Shown here: in pieces, positions 1 through 8,365 of the stretch | Numbering within the stretch: the first letter of the stretch is position 1 | Layout: every line of letters starts with the position of its first letter | Origin: Flavihumibacter fluminis | Lineage (GTDB): Bacteria > Bacteroidota > Bacteroidia > Chitinophagales > Chitinophagaceae | Assembly: GCF_021491375.1 (NCBI RefSeq) | Contig: NZ_JAKEVY010000005.1 | Location: forward strand, 62,001 to 126,000 | Length of the DNA: 64,000 bases | Reading direction: 5' to 3' | Translations under genes and position numbers: made by a program | The notes under the pieces: generated by a model | Databases searched by the model: none | What the model was told of the DNA's origin: nothing | The model's input: only the letters and a program-made list of their open reading frames with translations

Positions 1-554
1 AAGATCAGCGAGCTGATGATCAGGATCAGGGTGAGGGGTTCCTTGACCAGGACTTCCATCGCCCCGATAATACTCCATTCCACTTCATTGACATCGTTGC
101 TCATCCGGCTGATGATATCTCCTTTTCGTTGTTCGGTAAAATAGCCGATGGGCAGGCTGAGGATCTTGGAATAGAGTTCTCCGCGGAGTTTGGTCATCAC
201 ATGATTACGCATGGGCGTGAGCATGCGAAGTCCGAGGTAGAGAAAGAGGTTCTTGAAAAAGATGGAAACAATTACCGTAATACAGATGGCAGCCAGGGCG
301 GCAACCGGACCGTTCTGATTGATCAGTTCACTGAGCTGGTATTTCAGCTGGTCGAGCACTGAGGAGGCTGTCCATTCAAAAAACGGCTTTTCAATCATCA
401 GTTTTTCCAACCCAAAAAGCAGCTGCAGGAAGGGTGCAAGCATTGCCAGGGAAACCAGGGAGAAAACGATGGAGAGCAGGTTAAACAGAAAATAGAGCGC
501 GATATTGGCCTTTTTTTCTGCGAGGTATTTAAATACGAGCGAAAATTTCTTCAT
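1..554 (-). CDS. ABC exporter, N-terminal membrane part (cut by window edge)
   Basis: The 184 visible residues are the start of a half-size ABC exporter of the MsbA/multidrug type, which would flip lipids or drugs across the inner membrane. Hydrophobic segments lie near residues 17-43, 85-110 and from about 165 on. The stretch QRKGDIISRMSNDV near residue 145 is the cytoplasmic loop sequence typical of type IV exporters. The ATP-binding domain lies left of the window, so substrate and completeness cannot be judged. The ATG is the complement of 552-554, and a -7 box (TAGGTTTG) sits 22 bases before it. The gene is divergent from rbfA. Confidence 0.85.
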   Translation of the reverse strand, partial: MKKFSLVFKYLAEKKANIALYFLFNLLSIVFSLVSLAMLAPFLQLLFGLEKLMIEKPFFEWTASSVLDQLKYQLSELINQNGPVAALAAICITVIVSIFFKNLFLYLGLRMLTPMRNHVMTKLRGELYSKILSLPIGYFTEQRKGDIISRMSNDVNEVEWSIIGAMEVLVKEPLTLILIISSLI

Positions 555-576
555 TCTACCAATTAACTAGAAACTG

Positions 577-584
577 CAAACCTA
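577..584 (-). promoter_or_regulatory. Bacteroidota -7 box of the ABC exporter
   Basis: The complement reads TAGGTTTG, an exact match to the phylum consensus TAnnTTTG, 22 bases upstream of the exporter ATG. No clear -33 TTTG is visible at the usual distance. Confidence 0.45.
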
Positions 585-649
585 CGTCAATTTAGGGTGG
601 GGCAGCTCCCGAATTCTTTGTTTCTTTGCAGTAACCAAGCAATTACCCC

Positions 650-1012
650 ATGCAAAAGGAGACAAAACGACAGAAGCAGGTAGCAGGTGAAATTCAGGGG
701 GTGCTGAACCAGGTGTTTCAGCACCTGGGCCTTACCATGATAGATGGCGGCATGGTATCTATTTCGTCCGTAAAAATGACCCCGGATTTACTGGAGGCAC
801 GTATTTATATCAGCCTTTTTAAAGTGGCCGACCCCAAGGCTGCGATGAAAAAACTCGAGGATCGCGCCTGGGAAATTAAAAAAGAACTGGCGGCTGCCAT
901 CAAAAACCAGGTTCGCCGGATTCCGGAGCTCCAATTCTATCTGGATGATACTCTGGATTATGTGTTCAAGATGGAAGAAGTGTTTGAAAAAATAAAGAAA
1001 GAAGAAAAGTAA
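650..1012 (+). CDS. rbfA: Ribosome-binding factor A
   Basis: RbfA is a cold-shock-linked factor that binds the 30S subunit and helps 16S rRNA 5'-end maturation. The 120-residue product has the usual length and the KH-like fold pattern: a helical start (KRQKQVAGEIQGVLNQV), then the strand VSISSVKMTPDLLEARIYIS, and the conserved RRIPELQFYLDDTLDY near residues 88-104, followed by a charged tail. It is 10 bases upstream of the LolC/E-like permease and probably co-transcribed with it. A TTTCTTTG sequence about 20 bases before the ATG is a weak promoter candidate. Confidence 0.95.
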   Translation: MQKETKRQKQVAGEIQGVLNQVFQHLGLTMIDGGMVSISSVKMTPDLLEARIYISLFKVADPKAAMKKLEDRAWEIKKELAAAIKNQVRRIPELQFYLDDTLDYVFKMEEVFEKIKKEEK

Positions 1013-1022
1013 ACCCGACTCC

Positions 1023-2243
1023 TTGAATTTTCTATTCGCCTGGCGCTATTTCAAATCGAAGAAATCCACCAATGCCATCAATATCATTGCCTGGGTTAGC
1101 GTTGTGGCAGTGGTAGTGGGCACCGCCTCCCTAATTGTGGTACTGAGTGTGTTCAACGGGTTTGAAGACCTGGTGAAATCACTGTACGCCACTTTTTACA
1201 CGGAATTAAAGATTGTTCCTGCAGAGGGCAAACTACTCCAGCTAACACCGGAGCAGGAAGCTTCGATGGCCCGGATTCCCGGAATTAAAGCCTGGTCGAA
1301 AGTGGTGGAGGAAAAAGCCCTGTTGCAGAATGGGGAGGCGCAGACCATTGTGTATCTGAAAGGGGTGGATAGCCAGTATACAGAGGTAACCACCATGGCT
1401 GATTATGTTAAAGTGGGAGAGTTTAACCTGGGTACGGCAGAACAGCCCCGGGCTATTTTGGGCGTCGGGGTGGAATCCGCACTAGGGTTGTGGAGCGACC
1501 GAGAATTATTACCTGTAACAGCTTATCTCCCCAAGCGCGGTGCAGGCATCAATGTGTCTGACCCGATGTCGGCGCTGATAGCAGAAAACCTGCGAACAGC
1601 CGGGGCCTTTGCAGTTCAGCAGGAGTTTGATAATAAATATGTCCTTACCAACCTGGATTTCCTGAAACGGCTGCTCAGCCTGGAGCCGGATGAATATGGC
1701 GGGGTGGAAATCGCCCTTCAGCCACGTGCAGATGAAAAAGACATCACCGAAAGCCTGGAAAAACTACTCGGTAAAAACTATACGGTTTTGAGCAGGTACC
1801 AGCAAAACCAGGGACTCTACAGTGTTATGCAGATGGAGAAATGGGTGATTTATATATTGCTTTCCCTGATCCTGGTGGTGGCGGCCTTTACCATGATAGG
1901 CTCCCTGACCATGCTGGTGCTGGAAAAACAGAAAGATATCCAGGTATTGAAAGCCATGGGTGCTTCCTCCGGAAGGATTCAGGGAATCTTTATCAGTGAA
2001 GGTTTTTTGCTGGCGGGCATTGGAGCGGGGGTGGGTATGGCATTGGCTTTACTCATCTGCTGGGCACAGCAAAAATTTGAATTGATTAAACTGGAAGGTG
2101 GCAGTTTTGTCATCAACCATTACCCGGTAAAACTCATGTGGCCGGATTTTTTACTGGTAAGTGCAACCGTAGTGCTGGTCGCCTTCCTGGCATCCTGGCT
2201 GCCGGCCCGGAAAGCTGCTGCCTCCAATATGGAGCTGGGTTAA
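1023..2243 (+). CDS. LolC/LolE-family lipoprotein-releasing permease (FtsX/MacB type)
   Basis: This 406-residue inner-membrane protein has the four-helix FtsX-type layout: one helix near 20-47, a large periplasmic domain, then three helices near 275-300, 320-350 and 375-395. The N-terminus (FAWRYFKSKKSTNAINII) and the motif LVLEKQKDIQVLKAMGAS are characteristic of LolC/LolE-type permeases, which release lipoproteins for transport to the outer membrane. The matching ATPase LolD is not in the window. The best start is TTG at 1023, directly after rbfA; no ATG fits the family N-terminus. Its stop codon overlaps that of the convergent transketolase gene in a 4-base TTAA. Confidence 0.9.
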   Translation: MNFLFAWRYFKSKKSTNAINIIAWVSVVAVVVGTASLIVVLSVFNGFEDLVKSLYATFYTELKIVPAEGKLLQLTPEQEASMARIPGIKAWSKVVEEKALLQNGEAQTIVYLKGVDSQYTEVTTMADYVKVGEFNLGTAEQPRAILGVGVESALGLWSDRELLPVTAYLPKRGAGINVSDPMSALIAENLRTAGAFAVQQEFDNKYVLTNLDFLKRLLSLEPDEYGGVEIALQPRADEKDITESLEKLLGKNYTVLSRYQQNQGLYSVMQMEKWVIYILLSLILVVAAFTMIGSLTMLVLEKQKDIQVLKAMGASSGRIQGIFISEGFLLAGIGAGVGMALALLICWAQQKFELIKLEGGSFVINHYPVKLMWPDFLLVSATVVLVAFLASWLPARKAAASNMELG

Positions 2244-3082
2244 TAATCACCCAATGTTTCCGGAAGCTGTGCAAGTGCTTTTGCCAGTTGTTCATCATTA
2301 GGCGCGATGCCATGCCACTCATGGCTGCCTTCCATAAAATCCACACCTGCACCCATGCCGGTTTTCATCAGAATAACAATCGGTTTCCCTTTGCCAGTGA
2401 GTATTTTAGCTTTTTCCAGCATAGCTACTACTGCATCTACATCATTTCCCTTTTCGAGAATCAATACTTCCCAACCGAAGGCTTCAAATTTTTTATCGAG
2501 TTCACCGAGATCCATTACTTTTTTGGTAGAACCGTCAATCTGCTGGCCGTTCCAATCGATGGTAGCAATCAGGTTGTCAACTTTATGATGGGCAGCAAAC
2601 ATGGCTGCTTCCCAGTTTTGACCTTCATCCAGTTCACCATCCCCGTGCAGGGAGAATACCAGGTGAGGATCCTTGTTCAGTTTTTTGGCAAGTGCCGCCC
2701 CGATCGCCACACTCATTCCCTGTCCCAGTGAGCCACTGGCAATCCGGATTCCCGGAAGATGCTCGTGGGTGGCAGGATGACCCTGAAGGCGACTGTTCAG
2801 TTTGCGGAATGTGGAAAGTTCTTTGATATCAAAATAACCGGCGCGGGCCAGGGTGGAATAATATACCGGTGAAATATGTCCGTTGGAAAGAAAGAACAAA
2901 TCCTCATTATGACCATCCATGCTGAAATCCGGATTGTGCTTCATGACCTTGAAATAGAGTGCGGTAAAATAGTCCGTACAACCCAGTGAGCCGCCAGGGT
3001 GACCACTGGAGGCGCCATGCACCATCCGCACAATATCTCTTCTGATCTGGGAAGCGATTTCCTGTAAACTGGCCATATTCAA
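2240..3082 (-). CDS. Transketolase N-terminal (TPP-binding) half
   Basis: The 280 residues correspond to the thiamine-diphosphate-binding half of transketolase, which in many bacteria is encoded apart from the C-terminal pyrimidine-binding half. Visible motifs are GHPGGSLG near residue 28, the TPP signature beginning GDGELDEGQNW near 145 and ending at the DWNGQQ segment, and the substrate-facing SGSLGQG near 116. A partner subunit is needed for the pentose-phosphate reaction, but no C-terminal half lies next to it or anywhere in the window. Start is ATG at 3082, or the second ATG six bases downstream. A TAGATTTG box lies 11 bases upstream. Confidence 0.92.
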   Translation of the reverse strand: MNMASLQEIASQIRRDIVRMVHGASSGHPGGSLGCTDYFTALYFKVMKHNPDFSMDGHNEDLFFLSNGHISPVYYSTLARAGYFDIKELSTFRKLNSRLQGHPATHEHLPGIRIASGSLGQGMSVAIGAALAKKLNKDPHLVFSLHGDGELDEGQNWEAAMFAAHHKVDNLIATIDWNGQQIDGSTKKVMDLGELDKKFEAFGWEVLILEKGNDVDAVVAMLEKAKILTGKGKPIVILMKTGMGAGVDFMEGSHEWHGIAPNDEQLAKALAQLPETLGDY

Positions 3083-3093
3083 AAATTGTGGAG

Positions 3094-3101
3094 CAAATCT
3101 A
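3094..3101 (-). promoter_or_regulatory. -7 box of the transketolase gene
   Basis: The complement reads TAGATTTG, an exact TAnnTTTG match whose last base is 11 bases before the ATG. The predicted 5' leader is only a few bases long. Confidence 0.5.
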
Positions 3102-3217
3102 ACTTTTTTGACCCGATCTTTACAGGAGGATAAGACTAAATAGGGCTTTTTTTCGTTTATAGTCCAGGGTACGATTTTTTAAGGAGCAGATCATCTCCAA
3201 ACCGGAAACAGCAGCAC

Positions 3218-4345
3218 ATGTTTGACGTCGTTCTATCATTAACCATTGCATTTACAATAACCTTTCTGGCTATTCCTGTAATTATTCGGGTAGCCGCAAT
3301 GAAGAAGATCTATGATATTCCGGATGAACGAAAAATTCACCAGGCAGCTATTCCAGCCCTGGGGGGATTGGGGATTTTTGCCGGATTTCTTTTCTCCGTT
3401 TTGCTGATCGCCAATTTCCAGGAAAGTAAAAATCTTCAGTTTTTCCTCGCAGCGGCAGTGGTAATCTTTTATATGGGATTGAAAGATGATATCATCATCA
3501 TTTCACCGGTAAAAAAATTCATTGGGCAGGTGCTGGCTGCTTTTATCATCATATACTATGGCGGACTTCAGATCCATAGTATGCAGGGTTTCCTGGGGGT
3601 GAACGAATTGCCGGAGTCATTCAGTCTGCTTTTTACCTATCTGACTGCAATCGTGGTGATGAACTCTTTCAACCTGATTGATGGGGTAGATGGACTGGCC
3701 GGCAGCCTGGGACTGTTATGCACTACAGTATTCGGAACCTATTTCGTGTTGACTGGACATTTACCGGAAGCCGTGATGGCATTCGCAATGGCAGGAGCAC
3801 TCCTGGCATTTCTGATATTCAATTTTCAGCCGGCCAGGATTTTTATGGGAGACACCGGATCACTGCTGATCGGATTGGTAAATGCAGTGCTGGTGGTGAA
3901 ATTTATTAATGTTGCTATGGAGCCGGGACAGGCATTTTCTGTACAAGCCGCTCCGGCATTGGGCTTTGGTATCCTGATGATACCACTGATGGATACGCTG
4001 CGTGTCTTTGGGATCCGGATCCTGCATCGTCGTTCTCCTTTTTCCCCAGACCGAAATCATATTCACCATTTATTGCTGGATTTGGGCCTGTCGCATCGTG
4101 CAATTGCTATTACCCTAACATCGCTTAATACAGTGGTAATCGCACTAGGGTTTTACCTGCAGGAACTGGGAACAACGGCATTGATGGCCATATTTTTTGG
4201 CATCTTCTTCAGTATTATTGGCCTGCTCTACATGGTGAGAAAACGCAGGCCGCAATTGTTTGTTGGTCCCACCAATGAGATCCTGAAACAATCCGGTGGC
4301 AAGCTGGTTCCGCTTTCGGAAAACCCCATGATGGAAAAGAAATAA
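3218..4345 (+). CDS. WecA/MraY-family undecaprenyl-phosphate sugar-1-phosphate transferase
   Basis: This 375-residue polytopic membrane enzyme transfers a sugar-1-phosphate, probably N-acetylhexosamine, from UDP-sugar to undecaprenyl phosphate, the first step of O-antigen or capsule synthesis. Family landmarks are the Mg-binding DD pair at D90-D91, the NSFNLIDGVDGLAG loop with N152, D155 and D158, FMGDTGS around D212, and the NHIHH carbohydrate-recognition motif at residues 280-284. About eleven hydrophobic segments span the protein. It resembles WecA/TagO more than MraY because it has the HIHH loop. It stands alone, 37 bases before frr. Confidence 0.9.
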   Translation: MFDVVLSLTIAFTITFLAIPVIIRVAAMKKIYDIPDERKIHQAAIPALGGLGIFAGFLFSVLLIANFQESKNLQFFLAAAVVIFYMGLKDDIIIISPVKKFIGQVLAAFIIIYYGGLQIHSMQGFLGVNELPESFSLLFTYLTAIVVMNSFNLIDGVDGLAGSLGLLCTTVFGTYFVLTGHLPEAVMAFAMAGALLAFLIFNFQPARIFMGDTGSLLIGLVNAVLVVKFINVAMEPGQAFSVQAAPALGFGILMIPLMDTLRVFGIRILHRRSPFSPDRNHIHHLLLDLGLSHRAIAITLTSLNTVVIALGFYLQELGTTALMAIFFGIFFSIIGLLYMVRKRRPQLFVGPTNEILKQSGGKLVPLSENPMMEKK

Positions 4346-4356
4346 TTCCATTTCCT

Positions 4357-4364
4357 TAGTTTTG
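4357..4364 (+). promoter_or_regulatory. -7 box of frr
   Basis: TAGTTTTG matches TAnnTTTG and lies 18 bases before the frr ATG, in the 37-base gap after the glycosyltransferase gene. It suggests frr can be transcribed separately. Confidence 0.5.
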
Positions 4365-4382
4365 CCCGAATAATTTTATAGC

Positions 4383-4946
4383 ATGACCGAAGAATTATCC
4401 ATGATCCTGGACGATGCCAGTGATACCATGAAAAAAGCGATCAATCACCTGGAAGTGGAGCTTGTTAAGATTAGGGCCGGAAAAGCCAATCCACAGATGT
4501 TGGATGGTATCGTGGTAGATTATTATGGTTCGCCAACACCGATTGGCCAGGTTGCCAATATAACGGCGGCGGATGCCCGAACGCTGACCATTCAGCCCTG
4601 GGAGAAAAATATGTTGCAGCCGATTGAGCGTGCAATTATCAATTCTAACCTCGGTATCAATCCTCAGAATGACGGAACCATGATCCGGATGTTTTTACCT
4701 CCTCTGACAGAAGAGCGTCGCCGGGAACTGGTGAAAAGATGTAATGGTGAAGGAGAGCAATCCAAGGTAGCGATCCGCAGTATTCGCAGGGATGCCATCG
4801 AACAGATTAAAAAATTGCAGAAAGACGGTCTGAGTGAAGATGCTGCAAAAGATGCGGAAAAAGAAGTGCAGGAGCTGACCGACAAGCATATTGCCCTGGT
4901 GGAAAAACACCTGGCACAGAAAGAAAAAGAAATCATGGCGGTATAA
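4383..4946 (+). CDS. frr: Ribosome recycling factor
   Basis: RRF splits post-termination ribosomes together with EF-G. The 187 residues match the family length. The diagnostic segments are all present: KIRAGKANPQMLDG near residue 29, YYGSPTPIGQVANI near 47, the core TIQPWEKNMLQPIERAI and the hinge region NDGTMIRMFLPPLTEERR. Its stop at 4944-4946 is one base from the end of the convergent EamA gene. Confidence 0.97.
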   Translation: MTEELSMILDDASDTMKKAINHLEVELVKIRAGKANPQMLDGIVVDYYGSPTPIGQVANITAADARTLTIQPWEKNMLQPIERAIINSNLGINPQNDGTMIRMFLPPLTEERRRELVKRCNGEGEQSKVAIRSIRRDAIEQIKKLQKDGLSEDAAKDAEKEVQELTDKHIALVEKHLAQKEKEIMAV

Positions 4947-4947
4947 G

Positions 4948-5823
4948 TCATTTATTCCGGTTCACCAGGTAGACCCCGGCAAGAATGATCAACAGGCAGC
5001 CAACCTGCGCCAGGGTGATGGATTCTCCGAAAAGCAATCCCCACCCAATAGCCACAAAGGGAATACCATAAGTAACCAGTGAAGCGAACAAGGTTCCGGC
5101 CCTCTTCACCAGCATGTAAAAAATGATGGAGGCGAGGGCCGTTCCCATTACACCCAATACCACGGCCGAACCGGTAGCCATCCACCAGGTTCCACTATCG
5201 GGAATCCTATCCATTTCAAAATAACCGGTCTTCCATAGAACTGCCAGAGAAGGCGGGATCAGGCATGCAAAGGCAAAAGAGGCGATACTAACAGAACCAA
5301 TTCCTTTCAGGTACCGGGCTACCATATTCACATTGATACCATAACAAAGGGTGGCAAGAATAACCAGGGAAGAGTAGGAGAGATAACTCAGCTCCAGTTT
5401 TCCGCGAACCAGGAATAGCAGGCAGAGACCAATAAAACCAAGCACTACCCCTGCAATTTTAGCCGCGTTGATTTGCAATTGGAAAAACAGTGCACCAATG
5501 CTGATGGTAAACATGGGAGTCAGCGCATTCAGTATGCCTGCCAGTGAGCTATCGATTTTTGTTTCGGCAATGCAAAAGAAAAAAGCAGGAAAAAAACTGC
5601 CAAGGAATCCGGAAAGCACCACCAGTCCGATTTTTTCGCGAGGAATTTCACGAAACGATTTCAAAGCCATGGGAAGTAGTATCAGGCCACCACTCAGCAT
5701 TCGGATGGCGGCTACCTGGTAAGCTGAAAGTGCTTCCATGCCGGCTTTCATCAAAATAAAGGAGCTGCCCCAGATGAGTGCAAGCGCGGCAAAAAGAAAC
5801 CAGTTCAGCAATTTTGGAGACAT
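4948..5823 (-). CDS. EamA/DMT-family transporter
   Basis: The 291-residue protein has about ten hydrophobic segments in two tandem EamA repeats. The first opens with FAALALIWGSSFILMKAG and the second with the stretch LVILATLCYGINVNMVARY. The family exports amino acids, nucleosides or other small metabolites, and the substrate cannot be told from sequence. The ATG at 5823 is preceded by TATTTTTG only four bases away, so the transcript would have almost no leader. It is convergent with frr and divergent from mscL. Confidence 0.88.
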   Translation of the reverse strand: MSPKLLNWFLFAALALIWGSSFILMKAGMEALSAYQVAAIRMLSGGLILLPMALKSFREIPREKIGLVVLSGFLGSFFPAFFFCIAETKIDSSLAGILNALTPMFTISIGALFFQLQINAAKIAGVVLGFIGLCLLFLVRGKLELSYLSYSSLVILATLCYGINVNMVARYLKGIGSVSIASFAFACLIPPSLAVLWKTGYFEMDRIPDSGTWWMATGSAVVLGVMGTALASIIFYMLVKRAGTLFASLVTYGIPFVAIGWGLLFGESITLAQVGCLLIILAGVYLVNRNK

Positions 5824-5827
5824 CCGG

Positions 5828-5835
5828 CAAAAATA
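5828..5835 (-). promoter_or_regulatory. -7 box four bases from the EamA start
   Basis: The complement reads TATTTTTG, a full TAnnTTTG match, followed by four bases and then the ATG. If used, transcription would begin at or next to the start codon. Confidence 0.5.
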
Positions 5836-5881
5836 TTTATCTTAATCATATATTTAGACAGATAACCTAAAACCACTTATT

Positions 5882-6292
5882 ATGGGATTTTTCTCTGACT
5901 TCAAAGCATTCGCCACCAAAGGCAACCTGGTGGATGTTGCCATCGGTTTCCTGATGGGTACTGCTTTCACGAAATTGGTTGGCTCATTTACCGAGGGGTT
6001 AATTGCTCCCATCCTGGGGTTGATTACCGGCGGCAAAGACTTTTCAAAAATGGCGCTCACGATCAAAGAGGCACAACTGGATGCGAGTAATGCTGTGATT
6101 TCAGAAGCGATTACCTTTAAGTATGGAGCTTTTCTGACCGCCCTGCTCGATTTCATTATTGTAGCACTCGTTTGTTATGTTTTCATCAAAGCCATACTCC
6201 GCAGGCCGCCTGTACCGGAAGCACCGCCAGCCGGACCGACACCTACAGAATCCTTGCTGATGGAAATCCGCGATGAGCTGAAGAAGAAATAA
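5882..6292 (+). CDS. mscL: Large-conductance mechanosensitive channel
   Basis: MscL forms a pentameric inner-membrane pore that opens under hypo-osmotic tension. At 136 residues it has family length. The N-terminal amphipathic helix (DFKAFATKGNLVDVAIGFLMG) leads into TM1, followed by the periplasmic loop and TM2 near 78-103 (LLDFIIVALVCYVFIKAI). The proline-rich linker PPVPEAPPAGPTPTE precedes the cytoplasmic helix LLMEIRDELKKK. The gene is monocistronic, with an intrinsic terminator immediately downstream. Confidence 0.97.
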   Translation: MGFFSDFKAFATKGNLVDVAIGFLMGTAFTKLVGSFTEGLIAPILGLITGGKDFSKMALTIKEAQLDASNAVISEAITFKYGAFLTALLDFIIVALVCYVFIKAILRRPPVPEAPPAGPTPTESLLMEIRDELKKK

Positions 6293-6317
6293 AGATTCTT
6301 CTATATATATTTGCAAT

Positions 6318-6349
6318 GGCATTTTGACGTTCTCAAAATGCCTTTTTTT
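6318..6349 (+). terminator. Intrinsic terminator of mscL
   Basis: A perfect 10-bp stem (GGCATTTTGA with its complement at 6333-6342) encloses a 5-base loop and is followed by seven T residues. Confidence 0.9.
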
Positions 6350-6357
6350 ATAAACTA

Positions 6358-7410
6358 ATGAATGAGATAATGACTATGAAAAAAACCATGACCCTGTTTT
6401 GCGGATTTTTTTTGCTGGCCGGGTCGTTATTAGCCCAGGATGCCACTGTAAGCGGGCTCAAAAAAAGTGCGGAAAGAGCCACTTATGATGACACCACTTA
6501 TAAGTACAATGCAAAGGGCTGGCGCAAGGGCGGGTTGTTTAACCTGAATCTGGCCCAGGGTAGTGCCCGCAACTGGGCTGCAGGTGCAGAACGTTCTTCC
6601 ATTTCTGTAGCAGGATACTCTACACTTTTTGCCAATAAGAAAAAAGGAAAGTTCTTCTGGGATAACACCCTTGACCTTGGTTATGCAGTACAGCGTACCA
6701 GTTCGGTAGGAACCCGCAAGACCGATGATAAAATTGATTTTTACAGCAAAGCCGGACAAAAAATAAATGATAAATGGGCGCTGGTAGGAGTTTATAACCT
6801 GCGTACCCAGATGACCGATGGATATGATTATAATTACCTGTCAAAGGGAATTCGTCGCCGTATATCCGGACTCTTTGCTCCAGCCTATATGCTTATTTCT
6901 CCGGGTATAGAATGGAAGCCTACTTCTTATTTCAGTGTGATGTTGTCACCGATATCCGCACGCTGGGTAATTGTGAGTAATGATCCGTATAGCTATTATT
7001 ATGAAAACGGCCAGATTCCTTTACCGGATGGCGGCCAGGAAACCCCATTGGCGGCGCTGTATGGCGTAAACCCCAATAGGAAAGTGGCCATGGAAGCAGG
7101 TGCTTATTTGTCGGCCAACTTTTTTAAGGAAGTGCTTAAGAATGTATCGTATAAGTCCAGGCTGGATCTGTTCTCCAACTATGCAGGAAAGCGGGATCCG
7201 ATTACGGATGCAAAAATCGGTGCCCAACCCAAGAATATTGACGTCTTCTGGACCAATAGCATTGCGATGAAAGTGAATAAATTCCTGAGTGTAACATATA
7301 ATTTCGACCTGATATACGATGATGATGTAAAACAATTCGGGCCGAATGGAAATTCACCGGGTACCCAGGTAAGATCCCTGTTGGGTGTGGGTTTATCAGC
7401 AAAATTTTAA
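6358..7410 (+). CDS. DUF3078 outer-membrane-like protein
   Basis: The 350-residue product belongs to the Bacteroidota-specific DUF3078 family, judged from the WRKGGLFNLNLAQGSARNWAAG region near residue 55 and the length. A signal peptide (hydrophobic TLFCGFFLLAGSLLAQ) is cleaved near residue 27. The rest is rich in alternating aromatic strands and ends in LGVGLSAKF with a terminal Phe, as in outer-membrane beta-barrels. Function is unknown; a surface barrel is an inference. The in-frame ATG at 6376 is an alternative start with a cleaner signal peptide. A strong hairpin follows the gene. Confidence 0.85.
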   Translation: MNEIMTMKKTMTLFCGFFLLAGSLLAQDATVSGLKKSAERATYDDTTYKYNAKGWRKGGLFNLNLAQGSARNWAAGAERSSISVAGYSTLFANKKKGKFFWDNTLDLGYAVQRTSSVGTRKTDDKIDFYSKAGQKINDKWALVGVYNLRTQMTDGYDYNYLSKGIRRRISGLFAPAYMLISPGIEWKPTSYFSVMLSPISARWVIVSNDPYSYYYENGQIPLPDGGQETPLAALYGVNPNRKVAMEAGAYLSANFFKEVLKNVSYKSRLDLFSNYAGKRDPITDAKIGAQPKNIDVFWTNSIAMKVNKFLSVTYNFDLIYDDDVKQFGPNGNSPGTQVRSLLGVGLSAKF

Positions 7411-7426
7411 GTTTCGTATCTTTCGC

Positions 7427-7457
7427 GCTTCCCGGGTTTCCCGGGAAGCTTAATTTT
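7427..7457 (+). terminator. Perfect hairpin between the DUF3078 gene and scpA
   Basis: A perfect 10-bp stem (GCTTCCCGGG, loop TTT, then its complement ending at 7449) is followed by TTAATTTTT. It probably terminates the DUF3078 transcript. It lies only nine bases from the scpA ATG, so it could also fold in an scpA leader. Confidence 0.7.
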
Positions 7458-7465
7458 TGTGAAGT

Positions 7466-8254
7466 ATGGCCGCGCAGCAACCCTCTTACCAGATCAAACT
7501 GCCGCAGTTCGAAGGACCCTTTGACCTGTTGTTGTTCTTTATTGAGCGGGATGAACTGGATATCTATAATATTCCGATTACCCGGATCATTAATGATTTC
7601 CTGGATTTCATTCATGGCCAGGAGAAACTCAATATTGAGTTATCCAGTGAATTTATATTGTTTGTATCTACCCTGATGCGGATCAAGGCCAAGATGCTCT
7701 TACCGCGCAAGGAGATGGATGCACAGGGGAATGAGATTGATCCGCGCCAGGAACTGGTAGATAAACTGCTTGAATACAGAAAATACAAGCAGGCAGCAGC
7801 TGAACTGGCAGAGATGGAAGCGGTGCGGATGCTGATGGTGAAGCGAGGCAATGCTCACAAGGAGCTGAGCCATATCGGCGAAGAAGCCAGTGAAGGATCA
7901 GAGATCCAGCAGATCACCTTGTTCAAACTGATGAAGTCGTTTGAAAAAGTAATGCAAAAAGTGTACGACCGAAACAACAAACCAGTTCATACCGTGGTGC
8001 AATACAATTACACCATGGAGCAAAGCCGGGAAAGTGTGTTGGATATTTGTCGAACTAAAAAGACCATGAGTTTTGAGAAACTCTTTGAAGTCTGCGAAAA
8101 CCGCATTCATGCCATTTTTACCTTCCTGAGTATGCTGGAACTGGTACAGCAGAAATACATGCGCCTCATTGTAGGCGAGGGCCGCAATAATTTTATCGTA
8201 GAATGGAATGAGGAGCGCGAGGAAGATGTCAATGATTTCTTGCTTCAGTCATAG
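7466..8254 (+). CDS. scpA: Segregation and condensation protein A (ScpA kleisin)
   Basis: ScpA is the kleisin that joins Smc and ScpB in the chromosome-condensing complex. The 262 residues open with the family signature PQFEGPFDLLLFFIERDELDIYNIPI (residues about 13-38) and continue with FILFVSTLMRIKAKMLLPR. The C-terminal winged-helix end carries the segment beginning SMLELVQQKYMRLIV. Neither scpB nor smc is adjacent. Start ATG at 7466. Confidence 0.95.
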   Translation: MAAQQPSYQIKLPQFEGPFDLLLFFIERDELDIYNIPITRIINDFLDFIHGQEKLNIELSSEFILFVSTLMRIKAKMLLPRKEMDAQGNEIDPRQELVDKLLEYRKYKQAAAELAEMEAVRMLMVKRGNAHKELSHIGEEASEGSEIQQITLFKLMKSFEKVMQKVYDRNNKPVHTVVQYNYTMEQSRESVLDICRTKKTMSFEKLFEVCENRIHAIFTFLSMLELVQQKYMRLIVGEGRNNFIVEWNEEREEDVNDFLLQS

Positions 8255-8282
8255 TTACTATCCAAAAGGGAAGTATCTGTTT

Positions 8283-8365
8283 ACTTAGTTAGTAAATCAG
8301 GAAAAATGATGAGATGTATCAAATTTGATACATACTCTTTCTATTCATTGATTTAACTACTAAGT
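8283..8365. promoter_or_regulatory. Nested dyads upstream of the DJ-1/PfpI gene
   Basis: Two 15-base elements, 8283-8297 and 8351-8365, are imperfect inverted copies of each other (ACTTAGTT... and ...ACTAAGT). The left one is itself a dyad (TTTACT-N5-AGTAAA). The right one ends at the base before the ATG. They bracket a perfect palindrome at 8314-8333. This looks like a repressor-controlled promoter; no regulator gene is adjacent, so the factor is unknown. Confidence 0.5.
8314..8333. promoter_or_regulatory. Perfect 20-bp palindrome, probable operator
   Basis: The half-site ATGTATCAAA is followed directly by its exact reverse complement, giving a 20-bp perfect palindrome 33 bases before the ATG at 8366. 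There is no loop, so a dimeric DNA-binding protein is more likely than a terminator. Confidence 0.6.

Noticed and set aside
2138-2731. 197-codon plus-strand frame
   Set aside because: It is antisense to the transketolase gene, whose motifs are clear, and its product has no recognisable pattern.
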